Shown here: positions 59,888-64,000 of the stretch, piece after piece
Position numbering within the stretch: position 1 is the stretch's first letter
Layout of the letters: each line of letters starts with the position of its first letter
Assembly: GCF_001661265.1 (NCBI RefSeq)
Contig: NW_017566994.1
Location: 310,001 to 374,000 of the forward strand
Direction of reading: 5' to 3'
DNA: 64,000 bases
DNA from: Saitoella complicata NRRL Y-17804
Taxonomy: Eukaryota > Ascomycota > Saitoellomycetes > Saitoellales > Saitoellaceae
Notes under the pieces: generated by a model
The model's input: only the letters and a program-made list of their open reading frames with translations
Database searches by the model: none
Told to the model about the DNA's origin: nothing
Position numbers and translations under genes: made by a program

Positions 59888-60275
59888 GCTTGAGCGCGAG
59901 TGTGAGCAGTTTTGGAGTGTACGATAGGCATAGGAGTTATGAAAGTGTACCCAAGTATTTTAGTGGTGCCGATCTTTGGGTGAATTGATACCGTTCAATC
60001 TTTCGTGCAATTGCAAGTTACCTGGTCGAAGGAGAGTTCCAATGATGTTTCCTGGAAACTGTCATCAACACAATTTTTCGAAAGTTCCGACAGTCTCGGA
60101 GCATCCTCCGCCGTCGACGAGCGGGTGCTGCGAACCGAGCGACACAAGCGCAACCGCCGGCTAAGGAACCTCCGTACGTAAAAGCTCTCCACCAACTGCA
60201 ATGACCCCACACAATCAAGCTCCCTTCCTGCCCCTCAATCGCCTTTGATTCCTCGCCCTCTCCTTCCCTTGGACT
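59888..60275. promoter_or_regulatory. spacer and promoter of GAL7
   Basis: 388 bp between two plus-strand genes. No clear TATA box or Gal4-type site is seen. Confidence 0.4.
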
Positions 60276-61424
60276 ATGTCGACCTCCTTCGACTTCGACA
60301 ACGACTCCCACCGCCGCTTCGACCCCCTCCGCAACACCTGGGTCCTCTGCTCCCCGCACCGCACAAACCGCCCCTGGCAAGGCCAACAAGAAAAACCATC
60401 CACTACTACTCTTCCAACATACGGTTCGGAATGCTATCTCTGTCCCGGTAACATGCGTGCACAGGGGGATCGGAATCCAGTGTATGACAGCACGTACGTT
60501 TTCGAGAACGATTTCGCTGCGGTCAAGGTCGAGCAACCCGATTTCCCACTCACGCAACCGAACCAGGAGGATATTGAGGCAGGGGATAAATCGAGTCTAT
60601 TATTGAGAGCTGAAGGAGTGAGAGGGAAATGCTACGTCATCTGCTTCAACCCAGCTCACAACACGACCCTTGCCGAACTTCTCGCCCACGCTCTGCTTCC
60701 CGTCATATCCGCCTGGAAATCCATCTACTCATCCCTCGCTCAACGAGCCGCACAGGGGGAACCCTTCCGGTATGTCCAGATATTCGAGAACAAGGGCGAT
60801 ACGATGGGATGTTCGAACCCACACCCGCACGGGCAGGTATGGTGCACGGACTCCATCCCGACCGAACCCAGTACTGAACTCACCAACATGACTGCTTACA
60901 AAACTCAACACGGGACCTGCTTGTTGTGTGACTATGCAGCGTTGGAGAGTTCGGCGGAGGGAAAACCACGCGTGGTGTTGGAAAACGAGGATTGGATTGT
61001 TGTCTGTGAATGGTGGGCGACATGGCCCTTCCAGACTCTCCTCCTCCCTAAACGGCATATCCCGTCCCTCCTCGACCTGACTGAGGAGGAAACCGCGAGT
61101 TTTGCGGACATTTTGTCGAGGTTGACGTGTCGGTATGACAACCTCTTCGAGACATCATTTCCATATTCGATGGGAATACATCAAGCACCACTTAAGGGGA
61201 AGGGAACGGCATGTGAAGAGGATGGGTGTGATATCGCACATTTACACGTTCATTTTTATCCGCCGTTGTTGAGGAGTGCAACCGTGAGGAAGTTCTTGGT
61301 TGGGTTTGAGATGATGGGGGAAGTACAACGGGACTTGACGCCGGAGATGGCGGCGGCGAGGTTGAGGGCGTGTGATGAGGTCCACTACAAGAATAAGGTT
61401 GTCGAAGGAGAGAACGAGCAGTAA
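60276..61424 (+). CDS. GAL7: galactose-1-phosphate uridylyltransferase
   Basis: 382 residues. It swaps UMP between UDP-glucose and galactose-1-phosphate in the Leloir pathway (cytosol). The active-site motif SNPHPHGQVW holds nucleophilic His185. Zinc ligands begin with ECYLC near residue 53, and the second half shows WWATWPFQTLLLPKRHIPS and AHLHVHFYPPLLRS. The N-terminus HRRFDPLRNTWVLCSPHRTN is typical. Length agrees with yeast Gal7 (366). No other GAL gene is adjacent, so there is no GAL1/10/7 cluster here. Single exon. Confidence 0.96.
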   Translation: MSTSFDFDNDSHRRFDPLRNTWVLCSPHRTNRPWQGQQEKPSTTTLPTYGSECYLCPGNMRAQGDRNPVYDSTYVFENDFAAVKVEQPDFPLTQPNQEDIEAGDKSSLLLRAEGVRGKCYVICFNPAHNTTLAELLAHALLPVISAWKSIYSSLAQRAAQGEPFRYVQIFENKGDTMGCSNPHPHGQVWCTDSIPTEPSTELTNMTAYKTQHGTCLLCDYAALESSAEGKPRVVLENEDWIVVCEWWATWPFQTLLLPKRHIPSLLDLTEEETASFADILSRLTCRYDNLFETSFPYSMGIHQAPLKGKGTACEEDGCDIAHLHVHFYPPLLRSATVRKFLVGFEMMGEVQRDLTPEMAAARLRACDEVHYKNKVVEGENEQ

Positions 61425-61650
61425 GATACCGAGCAATGGGACGAATACACAATGATGAGCATAGCAGTGGCAATGATGAATAATAGTGTATTCCAATCGA
61501 AGCAGAAAAACGCTTACGAAACCAAGCAATGAACCCAATTGCGAACAACCACAAAGGAATATATGATTCTGGTATATTTGTTCCCATCCCCCTCCTCTTC
61601 CGCCATACCATCTCTCCCATTCCATCGCACGCCCTTCGCTTCGCTCGGAC

Positions 61651-63576
61651 TTAACGGTGCGAGGCAGTACCGTTACTTCTCTTACCAGCCAACAAATGCT
61701 TGGGCCTGGACTCGGGAACATGCCTATCAGCCTCACCAGCCCTAGCATGCCTATTCCTCTCCCTGAACGCCATCTTCGCAACGCGGTCCGCCCTCTCCCT
61801 CGCAACCTCGGACATGATACCATCCTCCCTCCTGTCTGTCTTCGGCGGCGCCCTCGATCTTGACCTAGCCTTCGAGGACTCGCGCATCATCACCTCCTCA
61901 CCAGACGCAGGACCACCAGGAGCCCGAGAACGGTCGCGTGCGCGCTCGGAGATAGTGGAGTGGTCCAGTCCGAGACGGCCAAGGTGGTCTTCCATTTGGG
62001 AGATCTTTTTGAGACCGGCGGTACGTGGGATAGCGGCGCGGTTCTTAAGTGCCTTCTTGTTGATCTTGGACGCGTTCATGATCATCTTTTGTTTTCTCCT
62101 GATGATCTCGGCTTTCCGGAGTGTCTTTGCGTCCTCCTCATCCTCCATCTCCTCCTCAGAATTGTAGAAGCCTTCGCGCTCCAAACGCTCTTCTTCGCGT
62201 TCGAGGGCAGCGAGTTTCTCCTCGATATCGGGGTCGATAAAGTCGTAAATGTTCTTTCCGTCCAACAATTCGGGGATACGGTCTTGTTTCCATTCGTCGT
62301 TCTCCAAGAGGTAGTTCTTCCTGAGATCGTAGTTGTAGACACCAGCACCTCCATCCTGGAGCTCGAGATCGCGCTCCAAGGGGCGACGGTTGGGGTCTTC
62401 CTTGTCGTAGCCAGCCTTCTCCTTTGCACCTTCGGGAATGAAGGGAAGACGTGGGACGTCGTCACGAGTGACGGGCTGAGCCAAGTGGATCTTGTTGAGG
62501 ACGTCGTTGATCTTGGAGCCACGGAGCTTAGCCTCGACACGGGATGCCAAGAGCTTGTCGCAAGCGAGGTTACGGACGTTCATGATACCCTCGTCATTGT
62601 AGCAGGATGAGGTGACCATCTGGACATCACCCTGGTCGGTGATGGTACGGAGGAGCGCCGCACGCTCAGGGTCGAGATCCTCGGGCTTCATGACATCGGT
62701 CTTGTTGATAACGAGGAGAACGACCTTGTTGGCGAACAAAGGCTTGATAGAGTGGAAAAGCTTGACCTGGGCCTCAACAGAGTACCCACACTGCTCAGAC
62801 AAATCCATGAAGTAACAGATACACGCGCGCAAATGAGCCATCGCGGTAACGGACTGCATCTCAATGGTGTTCATCTCCTCCAAGGGGTGATCAAGAATAC
62901 CGGGAGTGTCGATCACCTGCCAGCGGAGGTACTTGTAGTCCATGTGTCCGACGAAGAGGGATTTGGTGGTGAAAGCATAAGGCTGGACATCGACCTCGGC
63001 ACGGGTGATCTTGTTGATGAAGGAGGATTTACCCACATTGGGGTAACCGCAGATGAGGATGGTACGGGTGTTGGGGTCGATGGAGGGGAGACGAGACAAA
63101 TGCTGACGGACCTGCTCGAGGTAGGCAAGAGGGTCCTTCTGACGCCTCATGATGGTGGCCATACGACCGAGTGCCGCACGCTTCAGCTGCTTACAGCGGT
63201 ATAGCGAATCACCAAACTTCATCAACCTGACATAATCCTTCGACACAGTATCAATCAAATGTCTCGCCGTAGCCAACTGCGACAACGCAATCTTCAAGTG
63301 ATCACGGTCATAAAGAATATTCAACAAATCGGCATGGAAAGGGTGGATATCATTCAGCTTCGGGAACTCGGACAAGATTGCCTCGAGCTTCTCGGTGAAG
63401 GTCTCGGAGGTGAACTTGACCTTGCGGGCATAGAAAGAGCGGATACGGGAGATCTTGAAGTTCTTGTGGATGACGGTGGGAGTTTTGCGTTGAGTCCTGC
63501 TCAACACAATGTCCAAGAACTCGGTGGCCGAGGGCACGGGTTGGATAGAGCCGAATCCAAAGGTAGCGGTCGCCAT
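61651..63576 (-). CDS. NOG1: nucleolar GTPase, 60S biogenesis
   Basis: 641 residues from the ATG at 63574-63576; an upstream in-frame extension was not used because homologues start here. The N-terminal helical bundle shows [20 protein letters not shown] and the [12 protein letters not shown] block. The GTPase domain (about 165-330) has G1 [10 protein letters not shown]3 [12 protein letters not shown] and G4 NKTD. The long acidic and basic tail ([19 protein letters not shown], later Arg/Ser-rich) threads through pre-60S particles. Nog1 binds early nucleolar pre-60S ribosomes and leaves in the cytoplasm. Length matches yeast Nog1 (647). Single exon. Confidence 0.97.
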   Translation of the reverse strand: MATATFGFGSIQPVPSATEFLDIVLSRTQRKTPTVIHKNFKISRIRSFYARKVKFTSETFTEKLEAILSEFPKLNDIHPFHADLLNILYDRDHLKIALSQLATARHLIDTVSKDYVRLMKFGDSLYRCKQLKRAALGRMATIMRRQKDPLAYLEQVRQHLSRLPSIDPNTRTILICGYPNVGKSSFINKITRAEVDVQPYAFTTKSLFVGHMDYKYLRWQVIDTPGILDHPLEEMNTIEMQSVTAMAHLRACICYFMDLSEQCGYSVEAQVKLFHSIKPLFANKVVLLVINKTDVMKPEDLDPERAALLRTITDQGDVQMVTSSCYNDEGIMNVRNLACDKLLASRVEAKLRGSKINDVLNKIHLAQPVTRDDVPRLPFIPEGAKEKAGYDKEDPNRRPLERDLELQDGGAGVYNYDLRKNYLLENDEWKQDRIPELLDGKNIYDFIDPDIEEKLAALEREEERLEREGFYNSEEEMEDEEDAKTLRKAEIIRRKQKMIMNASKINKKALKNRAAIPRTAGLKKISQMEDHLGRLGLDHSTISERARDRSRAPGGPASGEEVMMRESSKARSRSRAPPKTDRREDGIMSEVARERADRVAKMAFRERNRHARAGEADRHVPESRPKHLLAGKRSNGTASHR

Positions 63577-63929
63577 TGCTGTTCGTTGAAGACCGTTTAC
63601 TTTCTTGTCGGACGGACTGTCAAGCAGGCGTTGGTAGTTTATCGCGGGCAACTTTTTTCCTGCACGGTCGCCACCTGTGCCACGAAGTATGGGGATAGTT
63701 GCTGGGGTGACCAGACGGAAGTTCTGGACAGTGAACGGTCGAATAGCGGTTTATCAGGCAGATTATAAGTGGTAAATAACTTCCTTGGAGTCTTCTACAA
63801 GTTTTGCCGACTAGACACTGTTGGATAACTGCACCCCTCTGTACCGTCCTGCGACCCTTCGAGGTCAAGGATCATACACCCAACTTCACGGCCCCCAGCT
63901 CAGCATCGAGGAGGTGATCTGTTATAGCG
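63577..63929. promoter_or_regulatory. divergent promoter region, NOG1 and cyclophilin
   Basis: 353 bp between two divergent start codons. No TATA box or repeat recognised. Confidence 0.4.
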
Positions 63930-64000
63930 ATGCCCCTTCCACGCGTCTTTCTCGACGTCCGTATTGGCACAACCGGTGGTGGCCGCATCATAATCCAACT
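63930..64000 (+). CDS. cyclophilin-type peptidyl-prolyl isomerase, N-terminal 23 codons only
   Basis: The frame runs off the window. The visible residues, MPLPRVFLDVRIGTTGGGR then IIIQ, match the start of cyclophilins (PRVFFDVTIG...AGRIVIEL pattern). Cyclophilins interconvert Xaa-Pro bonds and act as folding helpers; a start of this kind is common in the Cpr6/CypD type. The ATG at 63930 is the first in the frame. The assignment rests on a short stretch, so it is tentative. Confidence 0.68.
   Translation, partial: MPLPRVFLDVRIGTTGGGRIIIQ

Noticed and set aside
60276-61424. GAL gene cluster
   Set aside because: GAL7 stands alone; neighbours are an ADH and NOG1, with no galactokinase or epimerase in the window.
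1-64000. Secondary-metabolite cluster, CRISPR array, retroelement
   Set aside because: No backbone synthase, no spaced direct repeats, and no reverse transcriptase, integrase or LTR pair was seen. The lone P450, transporters and regulator are scattered among housekeeping genes.

Overview
The window is fungal nuclear DNA, most likely from an ascomycete with a compact genome. About 36 protein genes sit in 64 kb. Most have no introns or a few short ones (about 50-65 nt) with GT...AG ends and CTAAC/CTGAC branch sites. A Zn2Cys6 regulator, an FTR1/FET3 iron pair, an UreD urease factor, DUF3074, DUF4202 and N2227 proteins and typical fungal ribosomal-protein gene structures all agree with this. I cannot name the species. 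A compact or yeast-like filamentous ascomycete lineage is possible, but that is inference.

Layout, left to right. 1-10 kb: the 3' part of a BEM3-like RhoGAP, ureD, an 849-bp spacer with a small inverted-repeat element, a large VWA-domain protein built on a tandem Cys/His mini-knuckle array (broken by a 475-N assembly gap), a small PH-like unknown, and GTP cyclohydrolase I. 10-24 kb: an acidic disordered protein with five WG motifs, a GST-like protein, a sugar transporter facing a Zn2Cys6 regulator tail to tail, a DUF4202 protein, a small F-box protein, a DHA2 transporter and a DUF3074 protein. 24-33 kb: the tiny OST4 gene divergent from a P450, poly(A) polymerase, and a six-TM hybrid histidine kinase. 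33-41 kb: divergent FTR1 and FET3 with three GATA-type iron sites between them, an N2227 methyltransferase, a RidA-like protein and RPB5. 41-56 kb: an aldo-keto reductase and an HSP31/DJ-1 protein, a GT31-like glycosyltransferase, DBP6, RPS18, HSP10, SEC63, RPS5 and carboxypeptidase Y. 56-64 kb: dihydroxyacetone kinase, a formaldehyde-dehydrogenase-like ADH, GAL7, NOG1, and the first 23 codons of a cyclophilin at the right edge.

Most genes are unrelated housekeeping neighbours. The pairs that make functional sense together are FTR1/FET3 (high-affinity iron uptake), the aldo-keto reductase with HSP31 (reactive carbonyl handling), DAK with the ADH (C1/C3 metabolism) and possibly the sugar transporter with the Zn2Cys6 regulator. 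The least explained item is the VWA protein with at least 19 visible CX2CX3HX4-6C units. Next are the WG-repeat protein, a MITE-like element with a solo relative elsewhere in the window, and an exact 14-bp inverted telobox found in two spacers. No rRNA gene, CRISPR array, retroelement or virus-like element was seen, and no complete tRNA.
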